Assembly (NCBI GenBank): GCA_027627225.1
Contig: CM051027.1
Location: forward strand, 87,962,451-88,026,450
From: Congeria kusceri
Lineage: Eukaryota > Mollusca > Bivalvia > Myida > Dreissenidae
DNA length: 64,000 nt
Direction: 5' to 3'
Below, in pieces: positions 35,506 to 46,165 of this stretch (position 1 is the first letter of the stretch; the number at the start of each line of letters is the position of its first letter). The notes below the pieces were generated by a model. The model was not told the origin of the DNA. It searched no databases and saw only the letters and a program-made list of their open reading frames with translations. The position numbers and the translations under genes are program-made.

Positions 35506-38224
35506 TACTGGGATCAACGCACCGTCCTGCACCGAAAAATACTCCGTTGTAAACCGGACATTAACCCAGCTTCTCCGGAGTCAGATCTTTCCCTGGGGTA
35601 CCATCGGTAATGTGAGAATGCAATTCATGTTTTTTATTTATCAAATAAAAACCCATTCCATTAAGAAATACTAGTTTTTCTTCATAGGGCACTACCGGGA
35701 CCAACCTCGTGACAGTGAGAATGGGGCTTAAGCATTGTCCATGCTCAATCACCATAAGCCATGAACAAATCACCTGAAAATTGGTTGGGTTTTACAAAAG
35801 TGTTATTTCAAACCACCAATAAGTAATCCATGTACGCAACATAAACATTAATTTTATACTACAGATTTGTTAATGAAATTTCTAAACTAATTATTCATTG
35901 ACATTTTGCAAAATGAATATTGTGATTATAATTTATAATATACATATGTCAAGCATATTCAAATAACTTACCTAAAGACTCTAAATCTAAAATATGGAAT
36001 TTCCAAACTCATATACTAGAAGTACATTTCAGAAGATTTTCAACTCCTTGAATGCACTAAGTAAAATCTTTCCAATATAAGGACACAGTTCTGACAAAGA
36101 CTCTGAAATACCTTCTGGACCCTTCACAATTAGATTGCACATCCCAATGATTAATTTCTCCCCAGTAACAAGTGGGGCCTGCTGTCAACACCACTACTTT
36201 ATCAATATTTCAGAAAATTGCTGGCCAACAATAACATGGACAACAAATCAAACCCTTGGCCACTCAGGTGGCAAAGCTTTTATGATATATTGGATAATAA
36301 TTGGGGGTAAGTAATTTACTAATTATGACCAAAAAAAATTGAACACAGTTGAAATCAAGCAAAGGCAATCAGCTTGATATCCCCTGTCTAGATGGGTTTT
36401 AGCAAACTGTCAGACAATGCACATCACAGAGACTGCAGGGCTCAAAGCAGAAACTACAGAAACTATGGTGATTTAGATACTTGCACTGATTGGTTCAATA
36501 GCTATCACCACCCATTTCATTTCCCCTGACTTCTGATTGCCTCAGTCTAATTTGCAGAATGGTCCCATGCCCAGAGATGAAACAAGATTGTCCAATTAAG
36601 TAACCATTTTTGCAATTATTGCAAATGATGATTGTAGTAGGAAAATTGAAAACTTATTTTCTGCATGCAATTACTGTAATGATTACTATTGATAAGTTTT
36701 TGATTGATCGACATCAATATTTCCAATTTATCCAAGATGTGAAGTCCATTGTCACGAGTCTTAAATCAAAACAAGTCAAGTGTGTCATTTCTGTCAACCT
36801 TGCCAGGACCACGAGTCACAACAGATAAAATCAAAATTACCTTTTACTATCAATATAGTTTTTATATTTGAGCAATTAATTAAGGCAATGAAAGTAACTT
36901 CACTGATAATACACAGTTTATGTATTTTTAATGGGATATTAATGCCGAAGTGTCACAATACCTAATTTATAACTAACAGTTTAATATCCCAGGAACAAAA
37001 CTAATAATTATAAACATTGATTATTTCTGCACATATTGTTCAGGCAATCATATTTATCACAGTGGAGAAGTAATGAAGAATTATAAAGTCAACCAAGCTT
37101 TGCTAGAACTTAATTAAACATGGAAGGCTTCGGTGGATCTTAATGTTGCCAGCCAAATTGATTTAATAGCGAGCCTCTATGATTTTTAATGTATTTGACA
37201 TTTCAGCATTTCTTAGGATGGACACAACAAACCTGAAAATGCAATTTTGTGAAGTGTTGTAAATTCACCAGAATGAAGTTTTTTTTTGCAATTATTTTGT
37301 CATTGTGAGACAATGCATTAAAATTTTGTGCGCAGAAATAAGGAAATCAGATGTAAAATTAAGCCTCCCACTTGCCTGTTATTGCAGAAATATAACAATT
37401 TACATCCATGTGTAAAACTAAAATTTCTTACTGAGATGAAAAAAAATCTTGGACTTACAAATATATCAAGAATAATTTTCATCAACTATATTTATTATGT
37501 GCAAAGGCATACTTGCTTAATATCTCTTTGTTGGTGAAGTGTAGCCCAGCCTGTTAAATCCTACATCAAACTCTTGTTCCACTCACAGATCAGTTTTAAT
37601 CATCCATGCTTGACAGATAAAGTCCATTCCCCACATTTAGCTAATAGCATGTTCTTGACAATTTATTCAATCTTAAATTGATGGTATTTTCACAAGAGCT
37701 CCTTTAGTCAATAAAAGTAAATTGAAAACAAGCAGCATTTCTCCATTAGGCCAATTAAATTTCCTAATTGTATTTATTCTATAGATTGGATCTAACTGCT
37801 TGGTCACAAAAATGATTAATGATCCTCACAGAAAGCTTGGATTACAGCCTAAATCAAGACAATTTTCATATATCTCTCTCCTAGCTTAGACTGGATTACC
37901 CCTTTCCAGCATATCTCAGAAGTAATCTTAATTAAAGTCTTGGGACAGTTCGGAACTGTTATAAAACACCAGGAAGTTGCCAATAACCCTAATTACAGCT
38001 CAATTACCCTCATCAGCAGCAGTAATTACTGCCCTTTGTTATTTAAAGAAAGAAGGGATGTAATCATCTATGCCTCGGCTGCAAAATATGCCTGAACAAA
38101 AATGGTCAGTTCTAATTAAGTAATTTGGCAACTCAAGACTGATGGTGAAATTATGCATTTATGTTATTGCTAATATTCTCAACCATGTGAACAAAAACAA
38201 ACACATATGGCAATGAATCATTGA
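35506..38224. other. unique non-coding region, TAATTA-rich, with weak exon-like intervals
   Basis: 35520-35760 is GC-richer and unrecognised. 36000-38200 appears single-copy with balanced composition and many AATTA words (for example CCCTCATCAGCAGCAGTAATT near 38008). Exon-like intervals occur on both strands: 35972-36015 minus (YMSLEIPYFRFRVFR, GTAAGT donor) and 36268-36306 plus (WQSFYDILDNNWG, GTAAGT donor). Their opposite orientation shows how easily these arise by chance. Confidence 0.4.
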
Positions 38225-38535
38225 AAAACAAGCATTGTCACTGTAAGTGATCAATACCCCCGAAGATATGTTTTGATATATATACGCTCCTCACAAGAAA
38301 ATTACCCAAAGGGCAATAACTCCATAAATATAGAACAAACGAGTTATTGTCCTTGTACTATGCACTTCCTCTCAAAGCCAACCTTTTGGCTATCAATGGA
38401 CGAATTATGAAGTATCATTTGAATCCCTTTAATACTTTTCGAGTTATACTTCGCACAAGAAGCGGAACGGGTGGACAAGCTGATGGACGAACAGATGATG
38501 CGATCACTGTATGACCCCAAAACATTAAAAAAACA
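38225..38535. mobile_element. short HINE-like element, body L
   Basis: The head is ACAAGCATTGTCACTGTAAG then TGATCAATACCCCC, with a TCACT...AGTGA hairpin and CCCCC word as in other heads. The body has AAAGGGCAATAACTCC and CTTTTGGCTATCAATGGA once, not in tandem. The end is GGACAAGCTGATGGACGAAC then CACTGTATGACCCCAAAA and a poly-A stretch. Confidence 0.55.
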
Positions 38536-38667
38536 CACACACAATATAATAGCAGCTTTTATGACAACAAACTTTTAGTAAATCATTTTTATGACAAATC
38601 TTACAAGCAATATGCTTAGTTCATGCACATCAAACTTGATTGAATTTAAAATCAGTTTCATTTTCTG

Positions 38668-39865
38668 TTAAAGGGACCTGTTCACATATTGGTGACTTGA
38701 CAATATTCCAACTTTTTGTCACAGATTCCAAAAACAACCGGCCATGATGGCCCAACGCGCTCAGCTGAGATCTGGATCAATTTGATGTAAACGATCGGTT
38801 AGTGCAATGGGCTAACTAAAGTTATAGTTGGGTAGTGGAAGTGCGGTGTTTTTGCTAATGGTTCTCAAATCATATTTCTCGATATTCTTACCTGACCCTT
38901 TTTCATTAAGTCAGTGACAATTCTAGAAAGTGCAAAAACTCCGGTGTTTCTGGTTCGATCGAGCTTATATTCGACTTCAGCTGTAATCTCATGGTAATAG
39001 ACAAACTGTGTATGATTGTTGAAGATTGGATGAAAAATGAAGTCTCTATCCTGAATAATGTCCATTTTTGTACATTTTCTTAATAAACACAGGGCAATAA
39101 CTCTGGTGTTTGAAACATGATCTGGCCCATTTTTGGCATCTGCTTTTGAGATCTGATTGTCATACACAAACTGTGAAAGTTTTGTTAAGATTGGATGGAA
39201 AATAAAGTCTATATGTTGGAAAAGGGCATTTTTGCACCTCTTTTGCATGAAAAAGGGGCAATAACTGTAGTGTTACTGGTGTGATCTAACCCAATAACAA
39301 TCCCATCCGAGATTTTATGGCCATACACAAACAGTTTGGTTAAGACTGGATAAAAAGTGGAGTCTCCAGTGTGAAAACGAACCCTATTGTTGACGGCACA
39401 TGGACGACGCAGGGGAGGTCCCCGATACCAATAGCTCACCAAGCACTTCATGCTAAAGTGAGTTAACAGAAGAACAGTGCATATAAAGGAGCGAAATAAC
39501 ACTGCAAACATAGAAATATACTGTAAATACTGTTTTGTTAATGATTAATCATCAGTTGAAATCGATAAAATTATAAAGCGTTTGTAGCTCAAAGTCGGGT
39601 AATTTCAACAGTCGTCTAATTCCGACACTATTTTCTTTCATCCTTAACATTTACTTCAATATTCAATTATGCAAGTGATTTCGTCACAAAATGATGACAT
39701 CTGTTACAGTATGACAACACAGCATCATCTTGGCTGATCAAGCATCACTGTTTACCGAAAAGGCGATTCACAAAAGGTAACAGATATAAACCTCTCTTGA
39801 CTAATCTCTTTGTTATGCAATTAGATAACAAGGTAAAACTCAGTCGCAGTAACTAAGGTCCCTTT
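38668..39865. mobile_element. TTAA-type element, copy 3, split by a nested element
   Basis: The left end TTAAAGGGACCTGTTCACAT and the following GACAATATTCC...TCACAGATTCC match copies 1 and 2. The right end is AAGGTCCCTTTGAA. The inner CAGTTGAAATCGATAAAATT then ATAAAGCG (39553-39580) matches 771-800 of copy 1. No tRNA-like part is visible. The body-D element (38734-39468) sits inside, so this element is older. Confidence 0.6.
38734..39468. mobile_element. HINE/pearl-like element, body D (copy 1)
   Basis: The head is ACAACC, hairpin GGCCATGATGGCC, then CGCGCTCAGCTGAG. Three to four core units of about 150 bp carry GGGCAATAACTC, CATACACAAACTGTG, AAGATTGGATGAAAAATGAA and GTCTCTATCCTGAATAATG. The tail is CACATGGACGACGCAGGGGA then AATAGCTCACCAAGCAC...AGTGAGTT. 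Head type is shared with bodies A, B and G. The minus-strand open frames at 38865-39248 and 39209-39511 are array read-throughs. Confidence 0.7.
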
Positions 39866-40238
39866 GAAATTTGTTTAATATATTTGATCTTTAAGCAGCT
39901 GCTTCAAATATGTTGTGTTTAGCATAAGTCATGACTTATGCGTTTTAAAACCATGATTTATGGGTGTAGAATTTACCTTACAAAATTTTGTAGTGAAGGG
40001 TAACTTAAACACTTTATTATGTGCTTTTATTAAATTTCACACGATAAACATGAATCATTTTAAAAATGTATTTAACAAAATTTATGTTACAATTACATAC
40101 TCACTATCTAATTAGTGTTTTATTTGTTCTATTTCAGCATGATGTCATAGCAACTATCAGCAAAATAGAAATATCGGTACTATTCACCTTAAAAAATAGA
40201 AGCAGCAATAAAACTAGTAGAAAATGAATGCCAAAGAA
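39866..40238. other. AT-rich non-coding spacer
   Basis: Nothing recognised. Confidence 0.45.
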
Positions 40239-40975
40239 ACAAGATTCTGTTTTTGATAAACACACATGCCCCCGGTTGGTGCTGGGTAGCCCATTTCTTA
40301 GTCCAAATTAGGTCAAGGTCAAGGTCAAAGTGAGGTTGGCTGATATGGGTGGATTGTGAATGGTCATAAGTAAAAACTGTGTAAATATCCAAGTGTTGTA
40401 GTAAGCGGTGTTGGTGCTAGACGAAACTGTAAAATCTAGTTAACCAAGAAATGGCACTTTTGAATAGAAGTCCAAATTAGATCAAGGTCAAGGTGAGGTT
40501 GGGTGATATGGGTACATTCGGGATCGTCATAAGCAACAACTGTGTAAGTATCAAAGTGTTGTAGCAGGCAGTGTTTGTGCTAGACGAAACGGTAAAATCT
40601 AGTTAACCAAGAAACAGCCCATTTGAATTATTCTAAGTGCAAATTAGGTCAAGGTCAAAGTGAGGTTGGGTGATATGGCTGGATTGGGAATGGTCATAAG
40701 TAACAATTGTGTAAATATCCAAGTGTTGTAGTAAGCGGTGTTGGTGCTAGACGAACTGGTAAAATCTAGTTAACCAAGAAATGGCTCTTTTGAATAGAAG
40801 TCCAAATTAGGTCAAGGTCAAATTGAGGTTGGGTGATATGGGTGGATAGGGAATGGTCATAAGCAACAACTGTGTAAGTATCAAAGTGTTGTAGTAAGCG
40901 GTGTTGGTGCTAGACAGAAGGACGGACGGAACAATCACTATATGCCTCCTGCATGAAGATGCTGGGGGTGTAAAA
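40239..40975. mobile_element. HINE/pearl-like element, body C (copy 2)
   Basis: The head ACAAGATTCTGTTTTTGATA then AACACACATGCCCCC and core units with GGTCAAGGTCAAAGTGAGG and TGGTGCTAGACGAAAC match 29521-29966. Four units of about 170 bp are present. The tail GGACGGAACAATCACTATAT then GCCTCCTGCATG...GGGGGTGTAAAA is the TATGCCTC type. It abuts the transposase relic at 40975 and probably cut into it. Confidence 0.75.
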
Positions 40976-42618
40976 AGCTGCTGAAACATTAACTAGGGCA
41001 TGATAGACAAATGGTTTGAGAATCTCAATACATTTCTGAAAGCTTAAGTGGACGATTCGGGAAATCTTCTTGGCGACCCCAGGAGGTTCTTTAACGCTGA
41101 CGAAAGTGGGTTTCCGTTGTGTGTCAATACCAAGGGAGTTTGCATTGTGTACCAGGTTATAACAAGTAACAAGCAACAAATCACGGTGATGGCATGTTTT
41201 AATCCCTGTGGCGACTATGTACCGCTGTTGATTGTTTACTCTGGTGAGCGCTACAAGGACACGGGCATAGATAAGTTTCCTTCGGCGATTTATGGCCTGT
41301 TTGAAAATGGTTGGATGGACCGTCCACTGTTTGTGGCATTTTTAACCAATCTTAATGCGTTTAAACATCAAAGGCAGATAACCAGGCCTGTCATTTTTTT
41401 TGTAGATGGACATTCTACGCATATGAGTCTCGATGCGGCACAGTATGGCCATGACAACAAAATCACTCTCTACTGTCTCCTTGAAAACGCAACCCACGTG
41501 CCACAACCTTGTGATGTTGGCTTCTTGGGGCCATTGAAATCAGTGTGGAAACGTCAGGTAAAATATTGGCTTACAGAACATATACGCCTAAGTTTCACTA
41601 AAAGACAATTTCCACTAAATCCTGACAAAGTTGATAAGTAAAAGCAGCATTCATCAGAGATACACGCCCCTGCCATTGTCTCAGGTAATGACGAGGGCAG
41701 CGACCCTGCAGAAAAGTCAGAGACACATGTCATTGAATGCGGTGATTGTGACGTGAGCGCAGTTATACACGCTCCTGTCAGCCTCTTAGAGAGCAGCAAT
41801 TGCAGCGATGCAGCAGGAATGGCGTCATCCTCCAAACAGTTTTGTTTGTTTGTTTGTTTGGATTTTTCGCCGTCATATAACGTCGGTCAGTAAACCTACT
41901 CACACTTTTCCTGGGTAAGCTGGTTTACCAGTACTAAGTGCACATACTGATGCCAGTAACTGACAACTGCCCTACTTGAATCAGAGGTGGGGGAGAATGG
42001 CCGTAGAAATAATTTCATGACCAATACCTACACAAGTTATGTGGCCGGGCTGGGAATTGAACCAGCGAACCTTGGATTTGTAGTCCAGCGCTCTACCAAC
42101 TGAGCTAGCCGGCCCGGCTCCTCAAACAGTGCATCGCCGTCTCTGACCAGAAATGAAGAGACGCGTACAACTCAATCAGTTAAGATTGTGCAACCAGACA
42201 GAGAAAGTCGAGTTACTAAGTCATTCTCACTGCTAAGGTTCCTGAAATAAAGGCGAAACCATCGGCTAAAAGGCTTCACAATAGGCTTCCAAAAGCACTT
42301 TAAGGTACTGCTGCATTGATGATGTTTAAATACCGTGAGCAAGGTAAAATTGCTGAATAAGAAGCCAAAAAGAAACATAAAGATGAGACAGCGAAACGTA
42401 GAAAGGAGAAAACAGAGGAAATGGAGAGAAAACATACCATTTGTGAAGCGGAGAAGAAAAAGGAGGCTAAACGTCTCAAAGTGTTAATGAAGTCACAAAA
42501 GAAGAGACGCGCACACTCATCATCCTCTTTTGACTCTGTGAGAGAAGTCACTCATGTTGACATCATGAGAGCGATGATGACATCATGGATGAGAAGCAGT
42601 GCCCAGGTATTACTGTAG
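40976..42618 (+). pseudogene. pogo/jerky-type DDE_1 transposase relic split by a SINE
   Basis: 40976-41000 reads AAETLTRA; after a frameshift MIDKWFENLNTFLKA leads to a TAA at 41045, then an open stretch to 41638. That stretch holds FFNADESGF with the first catalytic Asp, VIFFVDGHSTHMS with the second, and HVPQPCDVGFLGPLKSVW with the third, so the DDE/D triad is visible. After a TAA at 41639 the frame continues to KQ at 41838, is interrupted by SINE copy 2, and resumes CIAVSDQ. From 42330 the Lys/Glu-rich tail EKKKEAKRLKVLMKSQKKRR is typical of this family's carboxy terminus. The CENP-B-like DNA-binding amino terminus is absent, probably beyond the body-C element. No TIRs were found. It is inactive. 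Confidence 0.85.
41840..42119 (-). mobile_element. tRNA-derived SINE, copy 2, inserted in the transposase relic
   Basis: On the minus strand it runs GGCTAGCTCAGTTGGTAGAG, anticodon-stem region CTGGACTACAAATCCA, GGTTCAATTCCCAG, CCGGCCACATAACTTGTG and the common body to a CAAACAAACAAACAAA tail. CCTCCAAACAGT before and CCTCAAACAGT after form the target duplication. Removing the SINE and one duplicate restores the transposase reading frame across SSSKQ and CIAVSD, fixing the insertion as later than the coding sequence. Confidence 0.92.
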
Positions 42619-42689
42619 GCAATCTATGTATGAAGATTCATTCTCAAATTAGGGAGTGGAAATCAACAGTTGACACCGCCACCCTACCC
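42619..42689. other. spacer between relic and tandem-core body F
   Basis: It may still belong to the pogo element's 3' end. No terminal repeat is identified. Confidence 0.3.
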
Positions 42690-42976
42690 GCAGGAATGTA
42701 ACATTTCTAAGTGTAAAAAGGCCAATAATTTTAACAAATTACAAACTAGATGTATCAAAATTGGCCTATGGGTTTATTTAAATATAGGGAACAAGTGTTT
42801 TGAGTTTTAATGAAATCCCTCAAGCCATTCCTGAAAAACTAGCTTACCAAAAAACTTAAACCTATCTGAATAGCTTATATGTAAAATTTCTAAGTGTAAA
42901 AAGGCCCATAATTTGGACCAATTTCAACCTAGAGTTATCAAAATGGGCCTATGAGTTCATTTAAATATAGGGAATA

Positions 42977-44907
42977 CTGAAATTTTTTGGGAATAAGCCG
43001 CACTTTTTTTCAACCAAAATTCGTAGCATTTTTCCGGTGCGTCTTATATGCATTTATAAGCAAAATAGTTTTTCTATTAAAAATATCAACTGTGGTGTTT
43101 TGGGCACCATTTTGAATAGACGCTCGATCGACGTCACTAAGACGCTTATATAAGCAAGTATTCGTACCTGATACGTTTCGCACTGTTTTATATTGAGATC
43201 TTTTAAAAATATAGTATTATATAATATCTATTCTTATTTTGGGTGTTTTATATTCTTCAATCTTATTTTTCCGAAGTATATATGCAATAAAACATGATAC
43301 ATAAAACAAGAGCTGTCAGAGGACAGCGCGCTCGACTATTCAAAGTATTTCAGTTGGTACATATTTTGGATAGTGGAAGGGGCATAAATTTTTTAAAATA
43401 CGAAGCCTTGTATAGTTTATACATTTTTGGAACAAAAACTTTAACAACAAAGTCTATGTAAAAAGTGGGCTAACTCTGTAAAAATACAAAACATAGTTAT
43501 GGGTAATGTTGCCCTGATGACAAAGGTTAGTTCCAAGCTTCAAGTGAATAACTTATCTAGTTTTGAAGTTACAAAACTTTTGAATATAAACTTTAACCAG
43601 AAACTCTAAGTGAAAAAGGGGCATAACTCTGTCAAAATACAAAACAGAGTTATGGGGAATGTTGCCCCTGACACTGGAGTTGATGACAAAGGTTAGTTCC
43701 AAGTTTCAAGTGAATAACTTGTGTAGTTTTGAAGTAACCAAACTTTTGAATATAAACTTTAAACAGAAATCTAAGTGAAAAGGGGGCACAACTCTGTCAA
43801 AATACAAAATAGAGTTAAGTGTAATATTGCCACTGATACAAGAGTTGATGACAATGGTTAGTTCCAAGTTTCAAGTGAATAACTTATGTAGTTTTGAAGT
43901 TACAAAACTTTTGAATATAAACTTTAGCCAGAAAAGCTATGTGAACAAGGGGCATAACTCTGTCAAAAGACAAAATAGAGTTATGGCGAATGTTCACCCT
44001 GATACTGGAGTTGATGACAAAGGTAAATTCCAAGTTTCAAGTGAATAGCTTTTGTAGTATTGAAGTTACAAAACTTTTGAATAAAAACTTTAACCAGAAA
44101 ATCTATGTGAAAAAGGGGCATTACTCTGTCAAAATACAAAACAGTGTTATAGGGAATGTTGCCCTTGATACTGGAGTTGATGACAAAGGTTAGTTCCAAG
44201 TTTCAAGTGAATAACTTATGTAGTCTTGAAGTTACAAAACTTTTGAATATAAACTTTAAACAGAAAATCTAAGTGAAAAGGGGGCATAACTCTGTCAAAA
44301 TACAAAATAGAGTTATGTGTAATGTTGCCCTAATACTAAAGTTGATGACAAAGGTTAGTTCCAAGTTTCAAGTGAATAACTTATGTAGTTTTGAAGTTAC
44401 AAGACTTTTGAATAAAAACTTTAACCAAATTCAGACGTGGACGCGGACGCCGACGCCGGGGGTAGTAGGATAGCTCACCTATTCTTTGAATAGTCGAGCT
44501 AAAAATATGAACCAGGGTTAAATGAACCGTAGTGTAAACACCAGCTGACAAACTACTTCACACCTTTTATACTGCTCTGCAAACAAAAAGGATGGTGTCA
44601 TTGATGATATTTGCAAAACTTACCTTGTTTGTCAAACAGACAATTAGCGCTTATGGTGTAATTAAAGGTGTTGATACTTGAGACTTCTCAACACCTCTCA
44701 ATACAGTGAAAACACATCTAGTGTAATGTATCCACATTGAGATTTTCACGACAAAAATATTTTCAGTGTCAACAAACAATGGACGCAAAATTTACGAATT
44801 TGATGTTAAGAAGCATTCAAATAGCAATTTTTTTTTCCCACAAATTAGGATCTCAATTTTTAGGTGAATCTTATATGCCGGGGCGTCCTATATGCTACAA
44901 TTTACGG
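42977..44907. mobile_element. TA-flanked pogo-like element carrying a nested HINE-like element
   Basis: The left end CTGAAATTTTTTGGGAATAA then GCCGCAC and the inverted right end CCGTAAATTGTAGCATATAG then GACGCCCC are related weak TIRs, with TA on both sides. From memory, ends of the CCGTA...TATAAGACGC kind occur in pogo/Tigger-type MITEs of many animals. Without the insert at 43306-44505 the element is about 730 bp and non-coding. Confidence 0.6.
43306..44505. mobile_element. complete HINE/pearl-like element, body E (copy 1)
   Basis: The head is ACAAGAG, hairpin CTGTCAGAGGACAG, then CGCGCTCGACTATTCAAAG. Six core units of about 165 bp carry GGGGCATAACTCTGTCAAAA, ACAGAGTTATGGGGAATGTT, TTGATGACAAAGGTTAGTTC and AGTGAATAACTTATGTAGTT. 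The tail is ACGTGGACGCGGACGCCGAC then AGCTCACCTATTC-TTT-GAATAGTCGAGCT, followed by AAAAAT. CGACTATTCAAAG in the head is inverted as CTTTGAATAGTCG in the tail. Open frames in the core (43827-44473) are read-throughs. Confidence 0.8.
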
Positions 44908-45235
44908 TAAATGTTTAAAGTTTGAATGAAATCCATCAAGCCATTCCTGAAAAATTAGCTTACTTAAAAACTTTGACCTGTCCAATTTAAATAGCTTATT
45001 GTGTAAAATTCTTAAGTGTAAAAAGGCCCATAATTTTGACAAATTTCAAACTACAGTTACCAAACTTGGTCTATAGGTTCATTTTAATATAGAGAATAAA
45101 TGTTTCAAGTTTGAATGAAATCCCTGAAGTCATTCCTGAGAAACTAGCTTACCTTAAAACTTTAACCTAGACCAGATGCCGACGCCTGGTTGAGTAGAGT
45201 ACCTTGCCTTTTCTTCGAAAAGTCTAGCTAAAAAT

Positions 45236-45960
45236 TGTGTGTGCAAGCCAATCATTGATAACTTGTTGATGTTTTTTTTCCACACATAAGGGGCAATAAC
45301 CCGACTTCTCCCGTAATCTTATGTTCACAGATAAACTGTGCACAGCTTGTGAAGATTGGAAGAAAAATGAAGTCTCGTTAATGAATAATGTCCATTTTTG
45401 TATAGTTTTTTCACAAACAAAGGGCTATAAATCCGGTGTTTCTGATACGATTTTGCTTATATTCGACTTCACCTTTAATTTTATAATCATAGACAAACTG
45501 TGCAAGATTGGTAAAGATTGGATGAAATATGACATCTCTATTCTGAATATCCAGTTTTGTATATATTTTCACACACAAAGCGCAATAACTCCAGTGTTTC
45601 TGGCCCAATTTAGTTTATATTCAATTTTACTTGACATCTTATGGTCCTAGACAAACTGTGCAAGATTGATGAAAATTGCATCAAAAAATGAAGTCTCTAT
45701 CCTGAATAATGCCCATTTTTGCTTTTTTTTCACACCCAAAGGGCAATAACTCCGATGTTTCTGGGCCAATCTTGCTTAGATTGGATTTTATGGTCATACA
45801 TAAACTGTGTAAGTTTGGTTAAGATTGGATAAAAAGTGAAGTTTCTATTGTGAGAACGAAACAAATTGTTGACTGCACACGGACGACATACAACGGCCTA
45901 CACAGGAGAGGTCCCCTATATCAATAGCTCACCGAGCACTTCATGCTCAGGTGAGCTATA
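45236..45960. mobile_element. HINE/pearl-like element, body D (copy 2), head truncated
   Basis: Core units carry GGGCAATAACTCC, GACAAACTGTGCAAGATTGG and GAAGTCTCTATCCTGAATAA, as in 38734-39468. The tail is GACTGCACACGGACGACATA then AATAGCTCACCGAGCAC...GTGCTCAGGTGAGCTAT-type hairpin (here TTCATGCTCAGGTGAGCT). The left side merges with the end of body F. Open frames at 45321-45650 and 45411-45608 are incidental. Confidence 0.65.
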
Positions 45961-45992
45961 AATACAAAAATCTGTGAACAAGTCCCTTTAAA
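45961..45992. mobile_element. isolated right end of a TTAA-type element
   Basis: AAATCTGTGAACAAGTCCCT then TTAA equals the right end of the element at 480-1066. The matching left part is not seen nearby; as at 38.7 kb, a body-D element adjoins it. Confidence 0.55.
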
Positions 45993-46165
45993 TCTTACAT
46001 CATTCATTGTACTTTTGCTAACAACTAACTTCTTAAAATTACCTGCAGTTTCTGATACATTGGTTATCTAAACAACTCCAGCCCATTGATTAAACATAAC
46101 CCCTCACCCAAATCCTTTTCATCTTTTTGGTGCATTTTAATTGGTTTTTCTTTCTTTATTTCAAA
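45993..46165. other. short AT-rich spacer
   Basis: Nothing recognised. Confidence 0.4.

Larger units (their letters stand above)
42690..45235. mobile_element. tandem-core element, body F, split by a nested element
   Basis: Units of about 165 bp carry TTTCTAAGTGTAAAAAGGCC, CAAAATGGGCCTATGAGTTC, TTTGAATGAAATCCCTCAAG and CATTCCTGAAAAACTAGCTT at 42690-42975, resuming at 44910-45180. The tail is GATGCCGACGCCTGGTTGAG then TTTTCTTCGAAAAGTCTAGC followed by TAAAAATTG. The head is missing. The TA-flanked element at 42977-44907 interrupts a unit at GGGAATA...AATGTTT; the intact next unit reads GAATAAATGTTTCAAG, confirming the join. Confidence 0.7.

Noticed and set aside
36268..36306. Plus-strand micro-exon
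   Set aside because: It has good borders but is isolated and opposite in strand to the better candidate; such intervals are expected by chance at this window size.
38865..39511. 127- and 100-codon minus-strand open frames
   Set aside because: They lie wholly in body-D tandem units; similar frames appear in the second body-D copy.
41048..41641. A functional domesticated transposase gene
   Set aside because: Although the DDE motifs are readable, stops lie at 41045 and 41639, there is a frameshift upstream, the DNA-binding domain is missing and a SINE interrupts the 3' part.
42060..42117. A genuine minus-strand tRNA gene
   Set aside because: It is part of a SINE with a CAAA-repeat tail and flanking target duplication.
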